From NCBI GenBank assembly GCA_029237695.1, contig CM055265.1, positions 41,223,840-41,287,839 on the forward strand: a stretch of 64,000 bases of DNA, in the 5' to 3' direction. The stretch comes from Conchocele bisecta (Eukaryota > Mollusca > Bivalvia > Lucinida > Thyasiridae). This document shows, in pieces, positions 20,016 to 30,763 of the stretch. A program made the translations under genes and the position numbers. Below the pieces are notes generated by a model, which saw only the letters and a program-made list of their open reading frames with translations, did not search any database and had not been told where the DNA came from. Numbering within the stretch: the stretch's first letter is position 1; each line of letters starts with the position of its first letter.

Positions 20016-20241
20016 ATTAACCCATTTCTTTCGGAATATACGCCTTTACAGGCATGAAATTTATTAAATATTTTATTTTTATTATTTCTCAATGAAAGTA
20101 TATGTTGTGACCACTCATTTGAACCGTCTCAACGAGACGGTTCAAATGGGGGTCATGACATGTACTTCTGAGCGCATAGAAGGAAAATATTTAGGATTTT
20201 CCGCAAACAAAATGCAGTATCCTCAGCATGAAAAGTGTTAA
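20016..20241. mobile_element. piggyBac-like MITE, TTAACCCATT family
   Basis: Starts TTAACCCATTTCTTTCGG. The central hairpin has the arm ACCACTCATTTGAACCGTCTC. The right end is diverged (GAAAAGTGTTAAGG). Confidence 0.65.
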
Positions 20242-20815
20242 GGAGTTAAATCACATGCGGTGGGTTTCCTGCAAGTGAGCAACACTTTGGTCATTACGGT
20301 AGCTGCACGTCGCCTATGGTTTCTTAATTACCTTATTCATCACCTAAACATTTCACAGTAATGTTTCAAATGATGCGATTGTGAGTTAATGTCGCAATTG
20401 AATTTAGTATTAATTTGTGAGTGTCTATTTCTCATGCTTTTGAAAAGAGAAGTGTGCTTGATTATTGTGGCAGTGATGCTTATTTTAGTTGGAGATTGTA
20501 ATTGATTACCAGTTCCTTTGTTTTAATTATGATTAGTAAATGGTATGCCATTTGCAAACGTTTGTTCCCCTAAACAATTGGTTCCTTAATAATGTGAGGT
20601 GAATAAATTCAGCTATTTGTAATGATTTCTATCCGTATAATCCGACATTGTAACACAGTAGCACCTAGCACAGATATGTATGTACCTTGCTTATATCTCG
20701 ACATATCTTGGTTGCAAGAGAAGCAATGTGTGTTACAATTAATATGCAAACAATAGTTTCTATCGCCTTATGAAAATAGAAACAGTATACCCAATGCAGA
20801 CCTAATCGTTCATGT
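20242..20815. other. no gene or repeat seen
   Basis: AT-rich sequence without recognised structure. Confidence 0.35.
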
Positions 20816-21186
20816 CAGAGCTCCAGGTAACTTGCGTATTGGCATATTTTTACGCAATTATTTTAGCTGAATAGGCATTGATTATCAAAAGTGGGAGTAC
20901 AAATATGCACAGCAATGTGAAAATATGCATTGATTTTCAAATTGAGTAGTGAAACTACTGTCATAAAGTTGAAAATTCACTTAGTTGAGCTGCAAAAAGC
21001 AAATAATGTTTGCTTTTTGCAGCTCAAATAAGTGAATGTTTAAATTTGTTATATTTTTTTTATCATTTGTTCCCTATTTAGTAATGAAGCAAATCAATAA
21101 TCCATTAGTAAAAGTAAAATACGCAATGATTTTGAAATCAGGGGGTATAGTACGCTTTAGACACAAAGCTTATCTGGAGCTCTGTC
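20816..21186. mobile_element. palindromic MITE related to the AGAGCTCCAGATAAG family
   Basis: Ends are CAGAGCTCCAGGTAACTTGCG and AAGCTTATCTGGAGCTCTG. The centre is different from the main family: GAGCTGCAAAAAGCAAA faces TTTGCTTTTTGCAGCTC around 21005. It is probably a separate subfamily sharing the same ends. Confidence 0.65.
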
Positions 21187-21422
21187 AGGCCAAACTATAA
21201 CCATTTCAGACCATATAAAGCAAGCGGTGTAGAGTGTTTAACAGGCACCGTGATTCACTCTAGGACTAGAAAGAAGAAAGAAAAAATGGAAGCGCAAGTA
21301 ATACGAAATCAGATATGCGAGAAAGAAAAAAGAATAACCTTGTCAAAATGTATTGAGAAGCTGAGTTACCCAATCAATCGGACAATGCACACAAACACAG
21401 AATTCCCATAATAGAACATCAT

Positions 21423-21975
21423 TATAGGAATGAATGGCCTTTTTGTGGAATTTATCGGGGTATAAACTTGGAAAAGCCACTTTCGCAATTGGCGATAAAA
21501 ATAAACAATTGGCGATAAAAAATTACAATTAATTTTTTTCGAAAATTGTAATTTTTTATCGCCAATTGTTTATTTTTATCCTATTATTATTATATTGGTT
21601 ATTATAGGAATGAATGGCCTTTTTGTGGAAGTTATCAGGGTATAAACTTGGAAAAGTCGCAGGAATACTGGACGAAGGCCGGAAGGCCTCGTCCAGTATT
21701 CCCGCGACTTTTCCAAGTTTATATCTCCGATAAATTCCACAAAAAGGCCATTCATTCCTTATAATTCCAGCATTTGGAACACAGTCATCAAGAAAATGTG
21801 TTTATTTTCAGTTTTCTTAAGAATTATTTTAACTGTGCCTCACGGTTACGGAAAGTAGTTCAGCGTGGGAGTTTACTGGGATATAAATGCTGGACAGAGA
21901 CTTGCTACGGGCCAATCAAATGTTAGGGAATTGTGTAAATATTTTTGTGCTGGAATTATAACAAAATGTACCATG
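21423..21975. mobile_element. compound long-hairpin MITE (GGAATGAATGGCCTTTTTGT family)
   Basis: The outer arm at 21423-21478 is followed by a second, different hairpin (CAATTGGCGATAAAAA and complement, 21487-21585). After this come a second full arm at 21603-21680 and its complement to 21750, then the flank CTTGCTACGGGCCAATCAAA. A related compound structure lies at 8973-9262. Confidence 0.65.
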
Positions 21976-22083
21976 TGCAGTAAAAGTAAAAAATAAAAAT
22001 AAATAAATAACAAAAAGTATTGATACATCGAATCACAAATATATGTATATGTGACGCCGTTTTGGACCTTAATAACACTTTGT

Positions 22084-22294
22084 GTGATATCACATATTCA
22101 AATGGGTGATATCATCCTTTTAAATAGGTGATATCACTGATTCAACACGAAAGGGTGATATCACCCATTTGAATAATATCTATTATTCAAATGGGTGATA
22201 TCACCATTTAAGTTGAATCAGTGATATCACCCATTTGAAATGGTGATATCACCCATTTGAATAGGTGATATCAGTAATCACTCATTCGAATGAC
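22084..22294. repeat. array of GTGATATCAC palindromes, part 1
   Basis: About nine copies of GGTGATATCACC-like palindromes are spaced about 22-25 bp apart, linked by ATTTGAAT or ATTCAAAT. Together a unit reads ATTCAAATGGGTGATATCAC and its own complement. The array is split by the SINE at 22295-22761. Confidence 0.85.
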
Positions 22295-22761
22295 GCCCCG
22301 TGCAGGCACCGGGGCGGGATCAACTGATCCTGAGAATAGTGCTGCAGTAGCCATTGCTTGTCGTAAAAGGCGACTAAACTGGCTTAACGATTGGGTTCAT
22401 ACTTTCCGGAACCCACTATACCGGATTTGGCCCTCATGTACATTTTTGGCTTTCTTGTATGTGAGAGTTGAGTCGGGCTATGCCCCATATATAAAAGTAA
22501 GATTAGCGCTAATCCTATTACTTTTAGGGGATGGGATAAATGATGCTGGTGTGGCGAGGGCCTGGCACCAGATCAGGTTGTTCTAATTTCAGGACTGAAT
22601 ATATATTTTGATTGTAAATATTGAGTTCTGAAGTTGGGATTTACCCCCCTTGGACAGGTGGATATGGGACTCGACCCCGTTGACCCGTCTGCGTGTAGAC
22701 TCCCTGAGGCTTGTACCTCTATGTCAGAAAAGCGGACGTTAAACCCTATTCACTCACTCAC
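22295..22761 (+). mobile_element. SINE with (CACT)n tail and a target duplication of up to 17 bp
   Basis: TCACTCATTCGAATGAC occurs at 22278-22294 and 22762-22778. The head is GCACCGGGGCGGGATCAACT with TGCTTGTCGTAAAAGGCGAC. The middle shares TGGTGTGGCGAGGGCCTGGC and TCAGGACTGAATATATATTT with the S1 family. The tail is AGCGGACGTTAAACCC then (CACT)n. The short ORF across it is accidental. Confidence 0.8.
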
Positions 22762-22778
22762 TCACTCATTCGAATGAC

Positions 22779-22840
22779 ATCACATATTCGTAAGGATGAT
22801 ATCACTGATTTGAATAGGTGATATCACTCATTTGTTAGTT
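22779..22840. repeat. array of GTGATATCAC palindromes, part 2
   Basis: Two further palindromes (GATGATATCACTG; GGTGATATCACTC) continue the array after the SINE. Confidence 0.75.
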
Positions 22841-23195
22841 GTGAGTACATAACTCTAATTACATTTCATTACACTGCATTACATAAGCGTTATGACGGAA
22901 TGGTCTTTCCAAATGTGTGTTTGAAGTGTTCTTTGCTTACTGTACCCTTCGTGGAGAGTGACCTAAGAATGTTGCTAATACACACTTTATTAGGTACATT
23001 CATGGGAATATATTTGAGTGATATTGTATAATTGTCTCTCAATAACAATATAGCGAAGTATGAAAGTCAACGCCCTGCAGTTTTTTTCTATGATTGCGTG
23101 AAATGTAAATGCTAGTATGCAAATTTATACTGTTGAGCGTGGTGTAGCGATATTGTTCAACCTGTTGCCTATAAACAGAAAACGTGCAACTACTG
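22841..23195. other. spacer without the palindromes
   Basis: Ordinary AT-rich sequence. The palindrome motif is absent here for about 350 bp. Confidence 0.5.
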
Positions 23196-23581
23196 TATGA
23201 GTGATATCACACCTTCACGTCAAATCAGTGATATCACCTATTCAAATGAGTGATATCACCAATTCAACATAAACGCCCATTGTGGTGATATAACCTATTT
23301 GAATGGGTGATATTACCCTTTCGTTTTGAATCAGTGATATCTCTCAATTGAAAGGGTGATATCACATATTTAAATAGGTGACAACACTGATTCGAAATAG
23401 TGATATCATTGATTCAACACAAATTGTGATACACCTATTTGAATGGGTGATATCACCTACTCGAATGTGTGATTTTACATATTATTATAGGTGATATCAC
23501 CCATTTAGAAGCAAATACCAGTAGGTGATTTCACCTGTTTGAATGGATGACGTCACATATTCGAATGGGTGATGTCATCCT
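23196..23581. repeat. array of GTGATATCAC palindromes, part 3
   Basis: About 16 intact or decayed copies (for example GTGATATCACC, GTGATATAACC, GTGATATTACC, GATGACGTCAC) alternate with ATTTGAAT/ATTCGAAT. A piggyBac-like MITE borders it on the right. Confidence 0.8.
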
Positions 23582-23583
23582 TT

Positions 23584-23826
23584 TAACTCTTTGCATGCTG
23601 GGAAACTTGTGGGCTATAAATAGTTCAAAGCTAGTGGACAAAAATTCATCATATTTTCTTTTATTTCTCCTTGTAAATATCGTTAATATGTCTTAGAATT
23701 TCATTAGAATTGAGTCCTGAGAGGACTCAATTCTAATGAAATTCCAAGACATATTTACAGAGAGAAATAAAACATATAGTCCTAATTTGTTTGGCGGATA
23801 TTTTCGCCGCTAGCATGCAGAGTTAA
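23584..23826. mobile_element. intact piggyBac-like MITE, CTCTTTGCATGC family
   Basis: Starts TTAACTCTTTGCATGCTGGG and ends CGCTAGCATGCAGAGTTAA. The central hairpin is around 23718 (arm TTTCATTAGAATTGAGTCCT). Confidence 0.8.
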
Positions 23827-23869
23827 ATCCAATACATTTCTACTTGATACTATATTTATCAGATATTGT

Positions 23870-24420
23870 TGCATTGTTACCCGTCAGGTTGTGGTCATTC
23901 CTATGGGTACTAATTGTGCACCCCGCCCCACTTATGTTATGCTATGGCAAGGGGGCATATTCCTGGTTTGTCACCAGATAGTATTGACTCTTACAATAAC
24001 AATTCGAGATATCTCAGCGAATCGTTATGATTCTGATGAAGTGTGTCTATCCATTATTCTGCCTATAGTTAATGGATCTATAGTAACCAAAACTTATAAC
24101 GAGAAAGACGTCTTTCTTTCCTTTGACATCATTGGCTATCCGCAGTTGAATGGAGATGTTCATTGTACAAGTTACACTTCGTACAGGGTCTACATGTATC
24201 GGCTTACATGCTAGGCAACGGCTTGTTGCGAAGTCAAAGACTTCAATAGACGTAATAAATTGTAAACTTCTGTTGAAACATTTGGTGATAATCTTCCTAA
24301 ATGTGTCATGAAAGATACACTTTCCCTTAATCTTACAAAGTTTTTAAAACTTTTTGACCGCACCCTTTTGGACAAGGTAACCATGACAGTAGTAAAACGT
24401 GAAATTACAAGATTTTATCA
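23870..24420 (+). pseudogene. Penelope-like element reverse transcriptase remnant
   Basis: The frame through 23885-24214 gives RQVVVIPMGTNCAP, matching the (G)IPMGTNCAP motif typical of Penelope-like RTs. Further on, NGSIVTKTYNEKDVF and GYPQLNGDVHCTSYTSYRVY match the region after the catalytic motif. The segment that should carry the catalytic YxDD is missing or scrambled. After the stop at 24212-24214, the sequence can still be read in other frames as a decayed C-terminal part. No GIY-YIG domain is seen. The match is by remembered family motifs. Confidence 0.6.
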
Positions 24421-25060
24421 ATATATGCAAATGTTAACCTGACTGAGGAGATTTGATATTACCGGTATGTCATTATTATGATATTTCGCCACATGCCATG
24501 GCAGAGGTAAGAGGTGAAGACCTCGTGCGACATACATGTGGCACGAAGAACATCACCATTCAAATGGTGACAGTTACTCATGTCGAAGGAAAAGTAGAAG
24601 GTGGATCTAGTATTCAGTTTACAAAAAGACATAGCACCAGGTCAGATAGTGTAGTTTCAGTGTTGAGAACTATTATTGTTTCAGTGTTAAATATACAATT
24701 AATCCACGTGGAGACGTCTACCTGCATGAACCACTGTAGAAGCCTTACATGTAAAATCATGCTTAAATGACTTTCCTTTCTGGCACCTGAATTGGTTTGG
24801 ACATATAGTGTTGTGTGCTTTAATATCATTTATTAAGCCGATTAATTATAAGCCGAGAATATATTTTACTGAGAATGTTTATTTTATCGTGATTCCCCTA
24901 TAATTATGTGTTGCGTCTAGTTCAGCTCTCTTTAGATGAGTGCCATTACTCTGATATACCATTACATGTAGTTGGGAAATTCACCTGATCTGAACATTTT
25001 ATTACATGTAGGTATATACATGTAGTTTTAACAATAAGCAAGTTGTTAACATTATTCGCA
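24421..25060. other. no gene seen
   Basis: Short ORFs only (longest 105 codons, no motif). It may still hold unrecognised decayed sequence of the upstream RT element. Confidence 0.35.
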
Positions 25061-25061
25061 G

Positions 25062-25257
25062 CAGTAAGAATTTCAGCAGACAGTTTATCTTAGCATGCTG
25101 GCTAAGATAAACTGTCTTCTGAAATTCTGACTGCGTTTGCCCAATTTCAAGGAGTCAATAACTCACTGAAGTCGATCCCTATCAATGTTTTCTGTATCTG
25201 TAAGAATTTCAGCAGACAGTTTATCTTAGCCAGCACAGTTGCCCAATTTCAAGGAGT
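25062..25257. repeat. hairpin with a direct copy of one arm
   Basis: The hairpin at 25062-25134 has the arm GCAGTAAGAATTTCAGCAGA then CAGTTTATCTTAGC. About 70 bp later the left arm recurs in direct orientation (25201-25240), followed by TTGCCCAATTTCAAGGAGTC in both copies, suggesting a local duplication. Confidence 0.7.
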
Positions 25258-25471
25258 CACTAACAGCAGATAACCGGTACTCGCTGAAGTCCCTGTCAAT
25301 ATATGTGTCTGTACTTTGTATTTGTGTACAGTAGAACCTCGCTAAACCGGACACTCAGGCAGTTTGTGTATCCTTAATTTTATGGGTTTCATTGGTGTCT
25401 TTTTATGATGATAATGCCTTTTCAAGTTCGCAAAGCACAGCCGCATACCTTGGCATAGTCATATGTCTGAT

Positions 25472-25545
25472 TTACAGTGGAACATCTCTAAACCGGACAC
25501 CCTGGGGGCCTCCCAGGGTGTCCGGTTTAGAGACGTTCCACTGTA
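25472..25545. mobile_element. pogo-like MITE, 74 bp palindrome
   Basis: ACAGTGGAACATCTCTAAAC then CGGACACCCTGGG faces its complement. The CAGTGGAAC..TCTAAACCGGACAC end is of the pogo/Tigger type with TA flanks. A related half-end occurs at about 25329-25352 and a full copy at 55127-55197. Confidence 0.75.
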
Positions 25546-25892
25546 TATGTGTATCTGTTCTGTATCTGGAACATAGTTGTTGATCATATCATTGTCTGCT
25601 GCGACGGGGTCATCATGCGCCGATTGGAAATGGACGTTTTTGTTTTTCTGTAATCCTTGTTGATTTCATTCCATATGGCATTGTTCTTGAACGGACGTAA
25701 AGCCACGGCCAGACAGTCGATATGCTATAATTATTGTGAGGCAAATGTGGCTGGGATATTGTTATTAATTGTAACTTAATTACAGAGAACTGTACGTGTA
25801 CTAGGACCCAGCAGAGAATCACAGCGACAGCAATATAGCATTACCAGTCAAGAGATACCTGATTATTTCAATTGTAACAGACTATCAGAATG

Positions 25893-26106
25893 TTCTGTCT
25901 AGTCACCCTGTGTGACTTGGGTGTGGTATGGACCTGGCACCCGGTCAGGTTATTCTAATTTCAGGGCTGAATATATTTTTCTCGATGTAAATATTCCGTT
26001 CTGATTTTTTGATTTCCCCCCCAATGCAGCAGGTTAAAACGGGATCGAACCTGTTTGCCCGGCCTTGCATGACCTTAGTGTTGATAGGCTGTTAAACACC
26101 AATAAA
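25893..26106 (+). mobile_element. 5'-truncated S1-type SINE
   Basis: Contains GTCACCCTGTGTGACTTGGG, GGACCTGGCACCCGGTCAGG, AATATTCCGTTCTGATTTTT, AGCAGGTTAAAACGGGATCG and the 3' end GGCTGTTAAACACCAATAAAC. A near-identical copy lies at 26236-26550, so the two derive from one subfamily. Confidence 0.65.
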
Positions 26107-26235
26107 CAGACATTTCGCGTTAAGGTATTATTAGGTCATAGATAGATAAGATACACTTGGCTTCAATGATAATTGCTTCATAAGAGTGATGCGATATATG
26201 AATATAACATATGTGAATGTCATCTTGTTACTGAA

Positions 26236-26550
26236 AACTGACTGGAGACCGGGTTTGGCCCTCACATATGTCTTTGGCATTTTGTATGTGACAGTTGAAT
26301 ATGAGAGTAATCCTACCGGTAATACTTTTTAATAGGGAAGGGGTCAAGTGACTTGGGTGTGGTATGGACCTGGCACCCGGTCAGGTTATTCTAATTTCAG
26401 GGCTGAATATATTTTTCTCGATGTAAATATTCCGTTCTGATTTTGTGATTTTCCCCCCAATGCAGCAGGTTAAAACGGGATCGAACCTGTTTGCCCGGCC
26501 TTACATGACCTTAGTGTTGATAGGCTGTTAAACACCAATAAACAAACAAA
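26236..26550 (+). mobile_element. S1-type SINE, near-identical to the copy at 25893
   Basis: Starts near GACCGGGTTTGGCCCTCACA and continues through the same blocks to TAAACACCAATAAACAAAC. It is longer at the 5' side than the neighbour. Confidence 0.65.
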
Positions 26551-26774
26551 CTGTATACTATATATCTACGCCATCTTTGTATGTACACGCCATTGTACAG
26601 TTTCATCACTTTGTGCGTTTGACACATACAGCAAATAATATGACAGTAAACCAAATAAAACTTGGTACAGTACATCATAGACAGATATATGATAACAGCG
26701 TGCTATGAATATTCTGCCAGCACACTGTACAAAAGACAAGATATCTGAGCATTTCTACATCAATCTTAAAATAA

Positions 26775-26954
26775 TTGTTTTTGTAAATATTCTGTTCTGA
26801 TTTTGGGATTTTCCCCCCATTTGTACATGTACTTGAACATGAACATGTACTCTTACAGGTAATATATGGGATTTAGTACTAAACCCATTGACCCAGCCTT
26901 AAATGACCTTAGCTGTTGATAGGCCGTTAAACCCCAACAAACAAACAAACAAAA
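26775..26954 (+). mobile_element. 5'-truncated S1 SINE with about 30-bp target duplication
   Basis: CTGAGCATTTCTACATCAAT..AAAATAA at 26745-26774 recurs, slightly diverged, at 26955-26985. The body starts at TTGTTTTTGTAAATATTCTG and ends TTAAACCCC then (AACA)n. Confidence 0.8.
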
Positions 26955-26985
26955 CTGAGCATTTCTCGCATCAATCTGAAAATAA

Positions 26986-27575
26986 ATTTGATGTGTAAAC
27001 TTTTCAATCTGATGTACAGTCTATTGTTAGTGTACACATTACCCATAGCTAAATCCATATTTACTCGTATAGTAGGTGAGTAGACACTTACAATACTTAC
27101 ATGTCACTGGATTTGATAGCTATAACAACAGATGACTTAACTGTAGTGGGTATATATGGTATGTGTTGTGTGGTATGCCAGGTAAAAATGATACACTGTG
27201 AGATTTTCTGTGTATGAGGCTATTTAATTTACCATGGTGTTTCATGTTGTTAAAAACACAGGCACAAACCTGTCCAGAAAACTGGCATATTTTACTGTTT
27301 CAGGTAAATAATTGATAGGAGTCCGTTGTCCTGGCTTTTCTACATGTGATTAACTACACTATATCACATGTTCTACTTCAAATTTTCCGTTTTGTGTCAA
27401 ACATCAGAAGACGTGAAAGTGGCTAATGACTTGAAGACACAAATATGGCCGTGTTGGTAACTCCATGTGCCATATAGGATACAGTAACGAGGCAGCGTTC
27501 ATATATATGTTATATATATTCCATCACATTTACGAAGCAATTATCTTTGAATCAAACGATGATCAGGTATAGAAC
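26986..27575. other. no gene or repeat seen
   Basis: AT-rich sequence without a recognised family or convincing exon. Confidence 0.35.
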
Positions 27576-27576
27576 T

Positions 27577-27743
27577 GGGGCCCGTTTCACTAAGCTTCGT
27601 ACGACTAAAATGTTCGTAAGTGCCAAATTATGATAGTCTGTAAATTTCACGTTAACAATGTTTTCTTGTAAACAATTATTGGATTTACATTTATTGAGCA
27701 TAGGCTCATTTTAGTAGTACGAAGTTTAGTGAAACGGACCCCA
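27577..27743. mobile_element. MITE, GGGGCCCGTTTCACTAAGCT family, internally deleted
   Basis: Left end GGGGCCCGTTTCACTAAGCTTCG to the centre ATTTACATTTATTGAGCATA, then directly the right end GAAGTTTAGTGAAACGGACCCC. Most of the right arm is missing. Confidence 0.7.
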
Positions 27744-27908
27744 AGTCCTTTACGACCATATGGGTTTATTAATCACAACACGCCAAATACCGCGGCTGAT
27801 ATGGGACATGTGTCACCTATGAAACAATGCGTATTCTGTGATTTATTAATACTCGAATCCCACATCCCTGTATGCAATGCTAACAGAATTGTACACACTA
27901 TATATACA

Positions 27909-28301
27909 GAGCTCCAGATAAGGTGCGTATTTGCGTAAATACCCAATTAAAATTGCCAAAACCCCAATTGAGTATCAAAAAGCAATGAAAAATGTGTGGT
28001 ATCTTTACCATGCTACAGAAAACAATAAACAGACCACTAATATAGCATATTTTCTTATTTTTCCATGAAAACACATCTTGGTATTTCACATATTGAATAG
28101 TTTGCTTGGAGACAATTCTAATGAAATACCAAGCTGTTTTTTCATTTAGAAGCAAACTATTCAATATGTGCGGTCTGCTGATATGTAAACAGTAAACAGT
28201 AGTGTGATTCTATTTTACACAATTCAAATTTTGAAATACCAATTGCTTCAGAAATGATGGAGTGACAATACTCAATTACTAATTCCTTATCTGGAGCCCT
28301 G
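27909..28301. mobile_element. palindromic MITE, AGAGCTCCAGATAAG family
   Basis: Ends are AGAGCTCCAGATAAGGTGCG and CCTTATCTGGAGCCCTG. The central hairpin is damaged: the left arm continues TTGGTATTTCACATATTGAA rather than ATTAGAATT. Confidence 0.7.
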
Positions 28302-28432
28302 TATATATATATAATACTATAATATAATGCGGTACTACATGTATACGTTTTACATATGCTTTCTCAAATACAGTTAGTCTAACCACGGGTATGCCTGTCC
28401 TTACTAGTACATGTAAAATGTCAACCGCGTTA

Positions 28433-29559
28433 TTATTAGCCGATCTATTTATAGATCGGCTAATATATTGGTTATCCATCGAATTCTGAAAAAGTTTGTA
28501 GCAACCCTTTTCTCCGCTATTCGGTAATCTACGAACGCGAATTTTTCTGTATCACTTCCAAATTGCATCAACCGATAAAGTTTGCATTTTTGGCAATTAT
28601 CTCCGTTTAAAACTTTACTTATAGCCAAATAACACAATTTTGAATACGTAATGAGCTGAACGCTGGAAGAGATTTAACCCGGAAGTTATTGTTGTTGAAG
28701 TCCATAGTTGGCTCTAATGGCCATATACGCCAACATACGCCGATTATTGGGCTAATTTAAAGCTTTTATTTATTAAACAGAACAAGTTTCAGCCACGTAT
28801 AATCGCGTAAAATGTGTTTATTCGGCTAATTTATAATCGACCTCTGCTCAAAATCTCCTTACTAGCGACCCCAGCATTTTCGGGTTTATCCCAGCATCTC
28901 GGGTTTATCCCATTGGATCGCGTATGCGCGTCTAATATTCACAAAATTTTCCACCAATCAAAACGAAGAATTGCCTTTCATAGCGAACTTTGATTTGTTT
29001 ACGTATCATGCAGGGATGGCAGGGATGCATCCAGCACGCGCGATTGCGGCAATCCCCCTTAATTATTGTCAATGCCGCAAATTATTGATTGTCTTGCGCC
29101 CGACATCGCGCAAAAAATCACGGATGGGGCACATTAGGCCAGTCTGGGCATGTGCCTGAATACGCAGGAGCTTGCGTCTATTTTTAGATGACACTGTAAC
29201 CGCTAGATATATATAGCCCTGGTAGCTCCGCCCACTAGCGTGCTACCACAGAATTAGGACAAACACATAGTGACTACAACTTTGTGTATTGCGGAGTGTA
29301 ATTTGTAGATAAATAGAGCATACAGTACAGGTGTTACGCTGGAATATTTCGCAACATAATGGTGACAACAAAACATTGCTGCTATGGCATTGCTGCTATT
29401 GGATGGATTTGGGAACGGGTTTCCAAAACCTGCACAAAATCGAGAAAAATGTCAACGCTGGGTACAGAACTGTGGTCGAAAATAGTTTACCATTGACAAT
29501 GTTACCAGAGACACCTACATATGTTCGATGCACTTTACCCTGATTTGATCGGCTAATAA
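28433..29559. mobile_element. possible DNA transposon with 13-bp inverted ends
   Basis: TTATTAGCCGATC at 28433-28445 and GATCGGCTAATAA at 29547-29559 are exact inverted repeats 1.1 kb apart. A second copy of the end lies next to the left one (GATCGGCTAATATATTGG), making a local hairpin. No transposase is visible and the target duplication is unclear, so this is tentative. Confidence 0.35.
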
Positions 29560-29970
29560 CATCATGCTCTGCATGACTTTTCATTGTATTTGTTTAACAT
29601 CCCAGTCAAATAAAATACGAACATAACTGTAACTGACTTTTATTTTCAGAGGAAAATAGTGTTACATATCAAAACTTCTTGACAAAATAACAAGCAACAA
29701 TAACAAGTACAAATGTAGCATGTAAATACTCAACATCGTATTCTTTGATTGTGAAATAGTGTATGCTGCAATTTACAAGAGGTAGTCTGATTGCCTTGAC
29801 ATATTGGTGTTTATTGAACGGTTCTTGGCTTTAGCAGGGGCGTCGGAACGGGTTCGGCAGGTCAGGCGACTGCCGGACCTATAACTTTGACAAGACTATG
29901 ACTTTTTATTGAAATATTTAGAATTCATATACATATTATACAAAACAAAAACGGTAATGAATATACTTTT
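29560..29970. other. no gene or repeat seen
   Basis: No recognised family or exon. Confidence 0.35.
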
Positions 29971-29974
29971 TATT

Positions 29975-30255
29975 ATCGATAATTAAAGTTTATGTTGTTA
30001 CCACTCAGTTGAACCGTCCGGTTAACCCTTCCTACGCTGTTGACGGAAATGGCCGTCTACTGTTTTTCATTTTTGCTTTAATTCATAACAAAAAACTGGT
30101 TTTGACAGCACATGAGAATCGTCTCCAGTGGAGACGATTCTCATGTGCTGTCAAAACCAGGTTTTTGTCGAGAAATATTGAAAATAAAACATTTCCAGCA
30201 GACGACATTTAATTCAGCATAGTAAGGGTTAAACTGAGTAGTAACATCATACACT
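29975..30255. mobile_element. MITE of the TTAACCCATT family split by another MITE
   Basis: TATGTTGTTACCACTCAGTTG and GAACCGTCCGG precede, and ACTGAGTAGTAACATCATAC follows, the nested element at 30022-30232. Together they restore the hairpin arms seen at 3590-3640. Confidence 0.65.
30022..30232. mobile_element. piggyBac-like MITE, TTAACCCTTCCTACGCTG family, with TTAA duplication
   Basis: Ends are TTAACCCTTCCTACGCTGTT and GCATAGTAAGGGTTAA. The hairpin arm is GTTTTGACAGCACATGAGAA with TCGTCTCC, around 30128. It sits at a TTAA made from the centre of the host MITE hairpin. Confidence 0.8.
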
Positions 30256-30261
30256 TTAACA

Positions 30262-30298
30262 CTTTGAGTCGTACGAAGGTTAGTGAAACGGGCCCCTG
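30262..30298. mobile_element. terminal fragment of the GGGGCCCGTTTCACTAA MITE family
   Basis: AGTCGTACGAAGGTTAGTGA then AACGGGCCCCTGG matches only the family's right end. The rest is absent. Confidence 0.55.
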
Positions 30299-30510
30299 GT
30301 CTATAGTGAGAATAACCGAATGTATACATTGTGTATGTTTGATTGGTCCTGGGCCCCAAGAACTTGAGACCCAGATTTCTCAGATGTTTAGCTCGCATTG
30401 TCCGATAATAAACGGTTGTAGTATCAGTAATTGGCTACAATGAATCGGTTCATCATTGTCTATCCGGATTTAACCCTTACAGTGCTGAATTGGGATATAT
30501 TGAACATTTT

Positions 30511-30540
30511 GTACCTACTGAGTGGGCATGTACCTTTAAG
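30511..30540. mobile_element. isolated end of the TTAA-flanked piggyBac-like element
   Basis: ACCTACTGAGTGGGCATGTA then CCTTTAA is nearly identical to the right end at 3462-3486. No matching left end is nearby. Confidence 0.5.
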
Positions 30541-30763
30541 TATTGTATTGTTGTGTTGTCACACCTGATTACGGTATGTAGAAGACTGTGTTGTCGTCGA
30601 TGGAGCTCTGCTTCTATGGGATGTGCCCCTAAAAGTCTTTGTGGAAGGTTCCACGTTGTTGCATCTATCGGCTCATAAGTGGCAATACTTCCAGACCATA
30701 TAGAAGATGCGGGTGTCTGTTCTAGATGTGTAGTTGAGGGAGAAATGTTCAGTTCATTGTTGC

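Noticed and set aside
22084..23581. CRISPR-like array
   Set aside because: Repeat units are 10-12 bp palindromes with similar linkers, in an animal genome, with no cas genes.
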